From: Triglochin maritima
Lineage: Eukaryota > Streptophyta > Magnoliopsida > Alismatales > Juncaginaceae
Assembly (NCBI GenBank): GCA_963682175.1
Contig: OY821787.1
Coordinates: 10,456,501 to 10,520,500 of the forward strand
Reading direction: 5' to 3'
Length of the DNA: 64,000 nt
In this document: piece after piece, positions 36,152 to 47,242 of the stretch
How the letters are laid out: each line of letters begins with the position of its first letter
Numbering within the stretch: the first letter of the stretch is position 1
Position numbers and translations under genes: made by a program
The notes under the pieces: generated by a model
The model's input: the letters and a program-made list of their open reading frames with translations, nothing else
Told to the model about the DNA's origin: nothing
Databases searched by the model: none

Positions 36152-37680
36152 TGACCTAAAGTATTGGATCTTTGTTCAAACCCCATACACCCCTCCTACG
36201 AAAGAAGAAATTGCCACATTATCTAGGGCTAAAATGAAACATATAGAAATGAATTCTAAAATCATGAACATTCTATATTGTGGCCTTAATGAGGAAGAAT
36301 ACAATAGAATTAGGGGTTGTGAAAGTGCACATGAAATTGGCATAAATTACAAATGCATTATGAGGGTGATAATAAAACAAAAGAAACTAGGATTAGTCTC
36401 CTCATGCATAAATATGAGATTTTTTATATGCAAATCGGTGAAAATATAAGCGAAATGAACACTCGCTTCACCGATATTATTAACTCTCTTTGTGTTCTTG
36501 GAAGAAATATTAATGAAGGAGAGATGATAAGGAAGTTCCTCCGGTCATTAAGCAACGAATGAGAAAATAAAGTGGTCGCAATCGAGGAAGCACACGACAT
36601 TTCCCAACTCAAGATGGAAGAGATAATTGGAAACCTCATGGCCTATGAGCTCCAAATTAGTCATCGAAAGGAGAAAGAAGCTTCAAAGATGAAATCGACC
36701 TTGGCATTTCATGAAAATCTCGATTAACCAAGGAAGAGGGTAGAAGATGGGGACATTGAGGTCCTAGCCAAAGACTTCTTCAAATACCTCAAGAAGGATA
36801 AGCGAAAAAAGAAGGAAACAAGAGGTCGAAGGAGTGAGAAAAGAGAAGAAGAAAAGGAAAAGGAGGAGAGTGAAAATGAGAGAAGACAAAGGGAGAAGAA
36901 AATGGAGAGAAGGGGGAGAAGAAGAGAAAATGAGAGGAGCAAGAGAAAAGAAAAGAAGATGGAAGCTCACAAAGCTATTGGGATGATTCTTCATCACAAT
37001 CATCATCATCTTCTTTAGAATGTAGAAGGGAGGTTGCCCACTCATGCTTCATGGCCATTGAAGATGAACTAAGTGAGGTAGCTTCTAACTCTTGCTCTAC
37101 TAGATCACATTGTAGCTCATCTAAGTCATATACTAGTGATAGTTCATGCTCTAAAAAGAAACATATTCACATGATGAACTACGAAATGCATTTCATGACT
37201 TAGTTAAATAATATGAAATCATTTATAAAAGAACAAGAATGCTAGAAAGCTAATCAATAATATCAAATGACAAATTAAAATAGTCATGAATGAGAAGAAT
37301 GAGGTGCTTTCTAAACTTGAAACAAATGCATTAAATCTTGATAGTTTAAAAGCGACATTATTGATAGTGAACAACTAGATCTTAAGGCATCAAAGGCACA
37401 ATTAAGGAAAGATCTAGAAAAGTTCACAAATGGAACTAAGATGCTTAACATTCTTCTAGGTAGTCAAAGACAATCCTTAGAGAAACACGGTTTAAGATAC
37501 AATGCCTCATATGTCAAAAACCATGTAGTTCATACTACTTTGAATGCAAAGCACTTAGTTGTAAAGGATAGTTCTTCAAGTCTGTGGGCTCGTAAAACCA
37601 AAATAGTTTGGGTTCCCAAAGTTAATGTTCAAGGACCCAAAGTTGTTTGGGTACCTAAATCTACACTTGTAGGTGCTTGA
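36152..37680 (+). pseudogene. Element C gag, main part (Sirevirus-like)
   Basis: Resumes the frame cut at 25882. Conserved Copia gag blocks are 'AKMKHIEMNSKIMNILYCGLN', 'MHYEGDNKTKETRISLLMHKYE', 'ISEMNTRFTDIINSL..LGRNI' and 'RKFLRSLSNE', the UBN2-type Gag domain. A one-base frameshift lies near 36340 and stops near 36562 and 36726. Then follows a long Lys/Glu/Arg-rich stretch (36740-36965), a coiled-coil-like region usual in Sirevirus Gag. Near the end come repeats of 'VWVPK', found in Sirevirus between Gag and protease. Nothing of pol follows. Confidence 0.7.
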
Positions 37681-38395
37681 AGAGGAAAATCGGTGGTGAG
37701 TGGGCAAGCTTGCAAAGTTAATCACAAACCTAGTTGCACTACCGAAAGAAGATTGGAACCAATTCGAGGATCAAGTTGGGTAAAATTTTCTATCCTCTAC
37801 ATTCATATAAGATTGGTTCTAATCTAGGATAAATTGAATGCTAAATTGTCATATCTTTATCGTATTCTTTGATGAATTAGGATATGCTTCATGAATCATT
37901 ACAAGGGGAAGAAAAATGATTTTTATGCCTCATTGATATCTCATTCATTGCATATCTTGTAATTTCGAAACACATCCATTGCTTTAGTGTGAAATTTGTT
38001 AATGGATGCTAAAATGGGAGTAATACATCACATACTTACATGTTCATATTTATTTGATGTTAAAAGGGGAGATTAAAATTTGAACTTAATTGAAATATCA
38101 TATTCATATTGATTGGGGAAGCTTAATGAATATCTTATACATAGGGTAATGAAGCACAAAATTTAGGGAGAGCATCTTCATTAAAAGACATCCTGAAATT
38201 CCATGTTTAACTTTGTTTTTTAAGGATGTCAAATGGAGAGAGATTATAAAGGGGAGATGACTTGAAATTGATTAAAATGGAACAAAAAATATGCACATCC
38301 ATAGGAGGAGCATTTATATGCATAGTTTACATTTAGAAATTTCAAGTATTAAAATATAAGTCGCCATCCTCAAAAAAGGGGAGATTGTTGGTTTG
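37681..38395 (+). other. 3' non-coding region and polypurine tract of element C
   Basis: AT-rich with several 'aaaggggaga' tracts (about 38060, 38245, 38385). The last, 'caaaaaaggggagat', abuts the 3' LTR and is the functional polypurine tract. Multiple such tracts are a known Sirevirus feature. Confidence 0.6.
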
Positions 38396-39814
38396 TTGGC
38401 CTTAATCTATGTTTTGATGATTTAATCAACCTAATCTTAATTGTAATCAATATAGAGTAGCACACAGATTGCATAGCATGTATATTGTAATATGCTAACC
38501 TATACAAGTGATCAAGACTCAAGGAAGAAAGGAAGTCAAGTCAAAAAATGTAATGAAGCTGACTTGAAGACATGTAATCTTGATTTATTTTGAGTCTTAG
38601 GAACTATATGTACTTAAGCATACTTGAGCTAAAAACTAATCAAACACACACTAGGTTCCTTATAGACGTCACACACAAAATTTTACATCATTTGGACTTC
38701 AATAGATCACCAAAACTAGGACCGGAAAACACTTAAACCAAACTTGAACTGCCACGACCAAATCGGTCAACCGGAATGAGTTCATCGTTCGACTGATTGG
38801 GTTTGTTTATTCTGTTACAGATTCTAGTGTTAAACCGGTCAACCATTTTGACTAATTTGTTCGACCGTCTACATGTTTCACATGACCGTTAGACTTGTCA
38901 TTTTCTCAACAGTCGGATTTCTTAAAACCCCAATTTTACCAAACTTTTCGGTCGACCGAAACATACCTAGAGGTTGACTGATAAAACAATCTTTGGTCAC
39001 CCTGAACACTCTAGAAGTTTCCGGTCAAACGTTTCCTAGACCCTGGTTGACCGAAACTCAATTTCTTCTCAAACCTAGAAGTGCCTGGAGATTTCTGGTC
39101 GAACCTACCATTGGCTAGTTTGATCGACCCATTTTTACCAAACCAAAACCCCTAGAACGGTCGACCGATCCTCATATTTAGTTCGACCGTTCACTTAAGT
39201 GAACTTTTGTTATAGCCAGATTTGACCAATTGGTCCACCGGTATACGCGATTCGGTCAACCGTTTCTATGCTTAAATGTGATCAATGGCTATAACTAACT
39301 TAGAGCTTTTAAATTGGTGTTTACTTGACACAATTACACAACTCTTACAAATCCTATTGTCATATACACCTAAGAGAAATTTCCAAGTCTCCCATTCCCT
39401 AAATCCTTATCTCCAAGTTAGATAGTGAGTGATCCACTCAAACATTGTCTGTAAAGAAGCAAGGACTTCGATGAAAGCCCGAAGTGTCCCTCTCGGGTTG
39501 TGAGAGGAAGAAAGTCAAGCTCGCGAGGGTGTTTGTGACGTTTGTGGTGTAAAAGGCTTGGTCTCGGCCCAAAACGAGATCAGATAGTGAAGACGTGAGC
39601 GGAGCTCAAGGGAGATCGAGCGGAGCTTGCAAGAGAGGAAGTAGGCGGGAGGCCGAACCTCTATAAAAAACACAGGGTCTCATCTTGTGGTTTGCTGATT
39701 TTTTTTTGTTTTTACTTTGTTTTGTCTTGTTTAATTCCACTGCACATTTATTGCTTAAACAAGTAGGCAATTAGCTTAAAAGTAATTAGAACTAAGCCAT
39801 ACATTGATCCTACA
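38396..39814 (+). repeat. 3' LTR of element C
   Basis: 1419 bp, TGTTGG...CCTACA, followed by the target duplication ATTCT. Shorter than the 5' LTR because of deletions near 39285 and 39415. The palindrome array lies at 38760-39260. Confidence 0.8.
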
Positions 39815-39819
39815 ATTCT

Positions 39820-40641
39820 CTCTACTTGGAGTAAGCCTTGGAGCAAAACTAAAGTGGAGAAGAATGTTACTGGTAATGTGAGTTATGTAAATAAAATAAT
39901 TCTTCATAGTTTTATTTTAATGTTGTATTTTTTAATGCTTGCATGTTTAGCTTAGTTTGTTTTTTTAATCTTAGTATAATTAGTTATAATGTCTTTCTTT
40001 ATTAATATAGTTTGTATCTTAATGTGTAGTGGGTAGTTTCATCCCCTTTTGGGGTGGAGATATTGTTTATAAATGTAATGGAGATTGTGATGAATACTAT
40101 CTTTTGCAACATGTGAGGAATGTGAATGTATGCTTGTTTGTTTAAAAAATAATAGTTAACTTGATGGGTTTTGCCATAACCATTAGGTACTTCCCATGCT
40201 TGTTTAGGTTCTTAATAACCAACTTGTTTATGCTCATGTTAATCAACTAGGTTAGTGATTAGAATGATAGATTTTACCACAACCATTAAATACTTCATAT
40301 GCATGAAAACACAACCTACACTTGTGCCTTATTAAATGCATTGGTCACCACCTTATCACATGTGTACACACTCCACCCATTAGGAGTTTTCCTTCCTGAA
40401 TTTCATCATTTTAGTTTGTTAGGTGCTAGTTTAGTTTCATGTTAGTCTTGTGCTTGCATCTTTATTGTTGTTAATTGCTAGTTTAGTGTAGCTTAGTTAG
40501 TGTAATCAAACTTCTTCTCCCTTTATTTTCCACTTGACTTTTGAAGAACTACAGTTGATACACATCTCTGTGGACTGGACCCGTACTTGTCGCGTCTTCA
40601 CTGACGTCGTGCACTTGCAGTTATTATAACTAAAACAATTA
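39820..40641 (+). mobile_element. Athila/Tat-like solo LTR, second part
   Basis: Continues 23587-24146. It matches 9580-10554, ends CAATTA at 40641, and is followed by GGTAT (40642-40646), a perfect copy of the pentamer before 23587. The 'gtgcacttgcag' block is at 40608. Confidence 0.8.
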
Positions 40642-41389
40642 GGTATCAGACATCGAGATCTGTAAAAATAAATTTCTTTAAAGAATTCGACGTTTCAAGA
40701 GATTCGTTCTTTATAAACAAACTCGGTCTCTCATTTGTCGAGTTCTTAATAAACTAACTCGGTCTCTTCATTGCCAAGTTCAAACACTTAAAAAAATTAC
40801 GCACCTTAGTAGGGTATATGTCAGTTGGAGTTCCAAATGAACTCGACACTTCAAGTTTAGCGAACTCGACACTGTGTTTGCCGAGTTCAACTTTATAGAA
40901 CTCGGCAACCAACGTGCCAAGTTCTTTAAACTTGAACTCAACAAACAAAGCGTCGAGTTCATTGTTATATAACTTGGAAACCCGTCGAGTTCTGTTCAGA
41001 CAAATTTGGAATTCCGATCATTCGTTCTGTGCTAAGCCATTTTCTGTTAAAAATCATTTCAAAGACAAACATCAAATGAAATCACAGTAGTAATACCCAA
41101 ATTTTGGAAGACATACACCCAACACAAACAACCATAATAAAACCAAAATAACATCTACAAAACCACAAGTTAAATATTTTGAAACCATAAACCAAACTAA
41201 CAGTAATAAAATTATTGTTTTGTATTTGAAATAACAAGAAAAGAAGTTTAATACAACAAAATATCTATCATTGGTGATCTCCCAACCACTTCTTCTTAGG
41301 ACATCTTTGATCACGTCCTCTACCGTAGCCACAGCCACAACATCGTCCAGCATTTGAGTAAGAGCACCATCTCCACCTTCCGCAATAGG

Positions 41390-42728
41390 TCAAACACCAT
41401 CATCATTATGTTCTTCTTCCTCCTCCACCAGATCTTGACTCAATCGTAGCCTAAGGTCGAGGGCACCAAAATTTGCCAGGAATGCCTTCATTCTATCCAT
41501 CAGCTTCGCAACAAGAGTGGATCCTTCCTTATGGTCCTTAATCACTCTGTGTATATTGTGTAGTTCCTCATGGAACTCATAAACTTGATGGACCTGTAGC
41601 AAACGATGCATTAGTAAAATATCCAACACATGCATTAAAAATTGCAAATGCAAAGCAAAAATCAAAGTCGTGTCATTTCTTGTTCTCTCCCCGCCCGTGG
41701 TCGGTACGTCATTGGTTGAGAAACCATAGTATTATGTACAATCCACTGTACTGTCATGTTCCAATACCATTCTATATATAATTGGCAGTTGTCTTCTGGA
41801 TTGGTACCCAACAATGGAATTTGGAACTGGACGTGATCTCTTCTATGTGAACAATGGTGAAGAAAAATAGCATTTTCCACCAACCAGTTAACATTTGCCC
41901 GACGCTGAGCTGACTTCACGAGGTATCTCTCCATCGACTCTGGAATGTGCTGGAGAAGATCAAACTGCTGCACTACCTGATCAGGACAATGTATTACCAC
42001 TTCCCCAAAATTGATAAGCCATGTTTGGCACATTGATATTTCTAAACCTTCTATACACAGTGTTGCTAGTTGTTAGAGATTCAGATGTGCGTAGGGGTCC
42101 CACATCACTTAATCCATCTCCTGTGTATCTACCATATTTCTATAGAAATCCAATGTGGTCGCCTTGATTTTGTCCTAAAAGTTTGTGGTCTTCTCTAACG
42201 CACTCCCAGTGGTGCCTCCTCATGACCCGGATACACCACCTTCATTGGTAATCCTATATGTAAATGCTCCTAACACCAGAGCTACAGAAAAGTCAAAAAA
42301 CCACATAAGTGTCTGGTCGGTATCAAAGACACATCATCCAGACCATCAATGTTACACTACCCTTGTCGCTTATGTCTTCCGGACAATCATCCAATAAATA
42401 CTCGCAGACCTTAGACCAGACGTACTTCTGAGACTCACAAATGGGCAAACCATGCACTCACATACCGACAATAACAACGATATCAAGTAGGGTACATGTC
42501 ATCTCACCATGTCGTAGGTGGACGGAATGTGTCTCAGACCTCCAATGCTCCACCTAACAATGCATGATCCAATTGTATTGTGCCCAACCTGCTCACTATG
42601 CCAAAACCATCCGTATCGAGCAAAAACCACATTCTCTCGTCTATAATCTGCCAACCATTGAGGTTAGAACCATGCTCAACACATTTTACACCACACGATT
42701 TTTTTTGTAAAAAGTAAAGTAAATACAT
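41390..42728 (-). pseudogene. Plant mobile domain (PMD/MAIN-like) gene relic in the Mutator-like element
   Basis: Minus strand. The N-terminal part (42728-42534) ends 'GIVSRLGTIQLDHALLGGALE', and downstream in other frames 'THSVHLRH..M' is recoverable. The C-terminal part (42033-41662) reads 'VVIHCPDQVVQQFDLLQHIPE', then 'HVQFQIPLLGTN..NCQLYIEWYWNMTV'. These are hallmark blocks of the plant mobile domain (aminotransferase-like) family, as in MAIN/MAIL proteins. A Glu-rich tail follows (41665-41390). Stops and frame changes show decay. PMD proteins act in silencing and meristem function when domesticated. Here the gene sits between Mutator-like inverted repeats, so it is transposon cargo. Confidence 0.65.
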
Positions 42729-43610
42729 ACCGAAACCTTAATACGTACGAATATGTAATTTGAAAGTAATAAAATGCTTACAAAATCTTTAAACATGTGG
42801 ACTTGTGGTTGGCTTGCAAAACCAACATTGATTTATCCACTAGATCCAACAAAGCGTAACGGCCTCTAACTGAGTATGAAGTGGATCCACCAGACTCCAT
42901 CGGTAAAAACATGTCAAGTCTTTTTAGTATTGCAAATCAATCATTTAAAAAAATTCAAGTCTTACATTTATTCCACAGTTAAAAACATTCAAGTCATAAA
43001 AAACAATCAAGTCTTACATTCATTCAAGTCTTACAAAATAGTTAGTTACAAATTATTCAAACTATTACGCAAGACACTGAATTCATTATAGATCTCAGAA
43101 GGGGAACTGTATGGACACATTCCAGATTGCAGTTTGCTTGCCAAAAAACACTCGGCACTTTGCTTGCCGAGTTCAAGTTTATAGAACTCGGAAACAAAAA
43201 TGTCAAGTTCTTTAAACTTGAACTCAGCAACCACAGTGTCAAGTCCTCTAAACTTGAAATCGGAAACCACAGTGTCGAGTTCATTTGGGACTCCGAAATG
43301 ACATTGCACCACCAAAATTTTAGAAGTGTTAGAACTCGACAGTGAAGAGACTGAGTTCAATGTTAAAGAACTCGATGATGCAGATGTCGAGTTTGTTTAA
43401 AGAACTTGGCACTTGAAACGTCGAGTTCTTTAAAAAAATATCTCTAATGAACTCGGTGTGTGATACATTGATTTTTGTATACACCAAAAAGAGACCCGCC
43501 ACCACCACGTGGTGGCAACGGGTTTAGTTTGGAAATAAGTTCAAAAGAGATCTAGTTTTAAAATATTAAAATAATTTTATTTTGAAAAAAAAACTATTAA
43601 AAACATAAAT

Positions 43611-44222
43611 GGGCATAATGGAAAATTCATTCAAAAAACATCATCATGCTGAAGTTCGATCCCCATAGTTCAAATCACTAAACATATATTTTTTTATAAT
43701 TTAAGAAACCAAAGTAATTTTTTGTTAGAGTTCGGTTAGAAACAAGAAAATGTACGTTACTTTTTCTTTCAAGCATATTAACGTTGCTCGTTTTAGAAGT
43801 AAAAAATGAGCTGCTTGACAGTCTAAACTACTCCATAAATAGTCGTTCGAACACAAACTCCCTGCTTGAAAAAATCATTAAAATGGTCTTAAGATAGCAT
43901 GTTATCAACCAAAAGATTGTTTTAGGTAATACAAATTTATCCCCACATCCAGTCGTAATCTCGATCCTTCAATTTCGACAAACCATCTCAAGAATATTCC
44001 CTTCAATAGTTATATATCATACATGTCAATCATTGTTACACCCCAATATTGTCATATATCTTTGCGAAAGTCTCGGGTCATTAAAACAAGAGGCAACTGA
44101 AACAACAGCAAAGCACATTTTGGCATCTATAAATAGGCTTCTTATGTAACTAACATCACCACAACACAGATTTTCAGCAAAACCATTACACACACTCCGT
44201 GAGTTCACTTCCTGCATCTAAA
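43611..44222 (+). promoter_or_regulatory. Upstream region of EC1-like copy 1
   Basis: A TATA box TATAAATA at 44128-44135 lies 88 bp before the ATG, with a C/A-rich presumed leader after it. The whole upstream stretch is repeated at 56535-57152 with few changes. It begins in the right arm of the Mutator-like element, so the immediate upstream DNA of the gene is partly transposon-derived. Confidence 0.65.
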
Positions 44223-44597
44223 ATGGCTTTTTATCTGAAAGCAACTCTTCTACTTGCACTTGCTTGTTTCTTTGTTGCCACCATGGCAAGAGAGACTCCA
44301 CAAGACTTGAGCCCTGCCACACTGGAGGCGAGGCTTGGCGTCAAATCATTCGGATCTAAAAAGTGTTGGAAAACACTGTTGAAGTTGAGGTTCTGCGTCG
44401 ACGAGGTCGTGGTGTTCTTTACGGACAAGAAGCATGCCTACCTTGGAGAAGATTGTTGCCGTGCCATACGCATCGTGACACACGAGTGCTGGCCAAACAT
44501 GCTGACCTCTCTCAGGTTTACGGTCGAGGAGGGTGACATACTCAAAGGTTATTGTAGTACTAAGTATGATGCTCCAGCAACCCCACCTACTGCATGA
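44223..44597 (+). CDS. EC1-like egg-cell secreted protein, copy 1
   Basis: Intronless, 124 residues. Start chosen at ATG 44223, which opens a clear signal peptide (MAFYLKATLLLALACFFVAT, cleavage near MAR-E). The mature part has six cysteines (C48, C58, C78, C79, C89, C111) with 'CWKTLLKLRFC', 'YLGEDCCRAIRIVTHECWPNM' and 'EEGDILKGYC', the prolamin-like (ECA1) domain of the EGG CELL 1 family. Known members are secreted from the egg cell on sperm arrival and promote gamete fusion. Residue 98 is Arg where copy 2 has Gly and where, from memory of the family, Gly is conserved (SLGFT), so function may be affected. A Copia element is inserted 156 bp past the stop, in or near the 3' untranslated region. 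TATA box at 44128. Confidence 0.9.
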   Translation: MAFYLKATLLLALACFFVATMARETPQDLSPATLEARLGVKSFGSKKCWKTLLKLRFCVDEVVVFFTDKKHAYLGEDCCRAIRIVTHECWPNMLTSLRFTVEEGDILKGYCSTKYDAPATPPTA

Positions 44598-44753
44598 GCT
44601 GATGCAACGACTGAATAATTTTCTTCATAGTCCTTCGTATCGATTATTAGTCATTTGGGTGTTGTCGATCTTCTTTGATTTCTCTTATTGGGAAGTGGCA
44701 TCATGTCTTTTTCCTTTTATTTATTTTTTAGTCAATGTCTTGTTGATCTTTAT

Positions 44754-45139
44754 TATTGGATTAATCAGGGATTAATAAGCAATTTGCCCAAGGCACTGAC
44801 ACATGGCGCGTCCCTATTGGACAACTCATTTAGGGTTTAGGGTAGAGCCGTCTATATAAGGAGGGGAGCCTCCCTTTGAATAGATTGATCTCATGTGCAA
44901 AACCCTAGCCTCCACCCGAACCTAGCCGCCACCTCCTATTCTCTCCCATTTCGTCCCTCCACCTCCACCAAGCTCATTCCGTGGACTCTTGGGTTGTGGA
45001 CTCGCGCTCCTTCTCCAAGAGAGTAGGAGACCGACCGGTGAGAAGGATTCCGTAAGGTGACCTCCGATCTTCCTTCCGCTGCCACAGGTTCTCTTCAAGA
45101 AAGGTACTCCTGAACCTGTAGAATCGTTATTTGCTAACA
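44754..45139 (+). repeat. 5' LTR of the Copia element
   Basis: 386 bp. A TATA box TATATAA at 44853-44859 and 'ctccctttgaatagattg' after it mark the likely promoter. Ends 'tgctaaca'. Confidence 0.9.
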
Positions 45140-45140
45140 T

Positions 45141-45153
45141 TGGTACCAGAGTC
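45141..45153 (+). other. Primer binding site of the Copia element
   Basis: TGGTACCAGAGTC, one base after the LTR. It is close to the TGGTATCAGAGC complementary to initiator methionine tRNA that most plant Copia elements use, with two changes. Confidence 0.8.
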
Positions 45154-45864
45154 ATCTCGGTTACCTTCGAATCCTCACCATGCTTGACGAATTTTTGTTT
45201 CATGATAATCTGATTTGAGATAAAAACAAAATATTCGGCGGTTATGTTTTTGGAGAAAGAAAGAAAACAGAAAATCAGCATTGCTTATTTACATGAAGCG
45301 CATGTTATATATGTTGATTGTTCATGATTTTTTTTCTTTCAAATTCGTTTTCATATTCTGGAAATGAAAACTCAGAGGTTTTTGATCTTTAAATGAAATA
45401 ATATGATCATTCAGTTAGAGATATAAGTGGTGCATGTTTGCTGATTTCTTTCTAACATGCAATTAGGGTTTAGACTACTTTCTACATGTTGCGCATGTTA
45501 TGGTTCATTAGAGCATGCATCTAGGGTTAGATTTTGCTCCTCCATTCTTGCGCATATGTGCATGGTTTAAGATGGATTTTTCCTGATTTTATTTCGAGCC
45601 AATATGATATGTTGCTCTCCTATCATTGCACATACATAGATGTGACCAGAATTTTGTTTTTTTTCTGTGATGTTACCTCTATTCTTTGTGCATGTATTAG
45701 ATAAAATCAGAAGTTATTTTCCATGTTGATTCTTCTAAATCATGCACATGTATACATGAAATAAGATGTCTATTTTTCCTAATTTTTACGAATTAGGGTT
45801 AGATATTATTTATTCTAATCTTTGACCATGTATAAATGAATATTGAGTTACCATATTGTATATT

Positions 45865-46400
45865 TCGTTTTTTTTGGAATGAGAGCATTCATTTCATTTG
45901 AAATATTTCCTTTATGATTGAATGCACATATATGTTAATCTCATTAAGGATATTTCGGATTTCTTTTGGAATAATTGCATGCATTTCATTTGAAATATTT
46001 CCTTTATGATTGAATGCACATATATGTTAATCTCATTAAGGATATTTCGGATTTCTTTTGGGATGATTGCATGCATTTTATTTGAAATATTTCCTTTTCA
46101 TCAAATGTGCATATATGTGATGTCATCCACCAAAGAATTTCGAATTTTTCTTTCCATTACAAGTAGCATAATTATTGTTGATTGCATGCTTATATTGATT
46201 ATGGAAAGATTGGCTAATTCTGAAATTTTTGGAAAGATATTATGGGCTGGAATTTTATTACCTTAAAAATATGTTTGGATGCTTTCCTTTGATGCAAAAA
46301 ATATGTGTTGTTCTCCACCATATAATTTCGAATTTTTTCTTTCCATTAGAAGTAGCATAATTATTATTGATTGCATGATTATATTGATTATGGAAAGAAG
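45865..46400 (+). repeat. Tandem repeats in the Copia leader
   Basis: A 92-bp unit containing 'catttgaaatatttccttta' is repeated with starts near 45891, 45983 and 46075. Further on 'tttctttccatta.aagtagc' recurs about 187 bp apart (46148 and 46335). Between the primer binding site and gag the leader is about 2.1 kb, long for Copia, partly because of these repeats. The short open frames at 46006 and 46279 arise from them. Confidence 0.75.
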
Positions 46401-47242
46401 AAAAAAATTCTGTTTTGAGAATGATTATTGTGGAGATTGGTTGTCATTACCTAACACATTTTTTTGCCTATTTTCGTGCCCCATTCATGCATTGTTTCCT
46501 TATGCATTACTTCCTTATTGTTTGAATGAGGTGCACACTTTATGGTATTTTTTAATACGTCGGATTGTGCTAACGTATGGAAAGATTGTGGCTATGTGGA
46601 ATGAATGATTCCTGATTTTATTTACTGCCTTATTGAGAGATGAGCGTAATTTCATTCATTTATTTCCATTTGCAATAGTTATCGCAATGGACTGTAATAT
46701 TTATGGACTGTAATATTTATGGACTGTAATAATTATGGACTGTGGACTGTTTATTGCCCTGAGGAGACGAGGGGCTCCTTTATTTTTATTATTGCGATAT
46801 TATTGATATAAGACTCATGCAGGTTCCCGTCGACGAGGCTAAATCCCTAATGGGGATCATTAGCTCGATATGGAAGTAATGTAGTAATCATATCTGTGTG
46901 ATGTTGATTGGTTTTTAAAAACTGTTTTTTTGGAACTCGCATGCCTAGTGGGAGTTGCAAGGTTGAAGTGTTTTGTGTAAACCACCTTGCAACCGGTGGC
47001 GAATATTTTTTATTTGCTGATTTACCATGATTTGAAACGTTTTTTTTGGGTCATTAAATCATGATGGAGCTCAATATCTAGATTAGTAAAATGGCTTTAT
47101 TAACTATTGCATGAGGATTTGATCGAATGCGTTTTGTTTTCTTTTGGTCTGAATGTTATAGCTATTAAGTCAGTTTATTCTTTATGATTATTGTAGCTCT
47201 TTATATTTTATCGCTATGTATTTTGATTGTCCTAGATTCTTT

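Larger units (their letters stand above)
24147..39814 (+). mobile_element. Sirevirus-like Copia retrotransposon C, gag only, carrying nested insertions
   Basis: LTRs at 24147-25708 and 38396-39814 with a perfect target duplication ATTCT (24142-24146, 39815-39819). The pre-insertion sequence is recognisable in the related LTR near 9570. Primer binding site TGGTATCAGAGC lies at 25711-25722 and polypurine tract 'aaaaaaggggaga' just before 38396. Between them only gag is found (25761-25882 and 36152-37680). Protease, integrase and reverse transcriptase are absent, so the copy is non-autonomous. A 10-kb Ty3-type element interrupts gag. Confidence 0.85.
23430..43610. mobile_element. Mutator-like element with long inverted repeats, heavily invaded
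   Basis: The left arm (about 23430-23586 plus 40642-41040 after removing the insertion) matches the reverse complement of the right arm (about 43080-43610). Both show 'ccaaacta.acccg', 'ccacgtggtggtggcg.gtct', 'gtgtataca', then 'aagaa.tcgacgtttcaag'. The inner parts of both arms carry many copies of an 'aactcg..' unit. Arms of about 0.5 kb with internal subrepeats are typical of Mutator-like elements. The core holds a decayed plant-mobile-domain gene, a cargo known for such elements. No MURA transposase is seen. The outermost bases and a 9-bp target duplication could not be fixed. Confidence 0.55.

Noticed and set aside
36740..36965. Lys/Glu/Arg-rich reading frame as a host nuclear protein gene
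   Set aside because: It lies in phase with Copia gag and between Sirevirus LTRs; it is the charged tail of the element's Gag.
44231..44428. Antisense open frames over the EC1-like genes
   Set aside because: Present in both copies only because the sense strand is conserved; no start context or homology.
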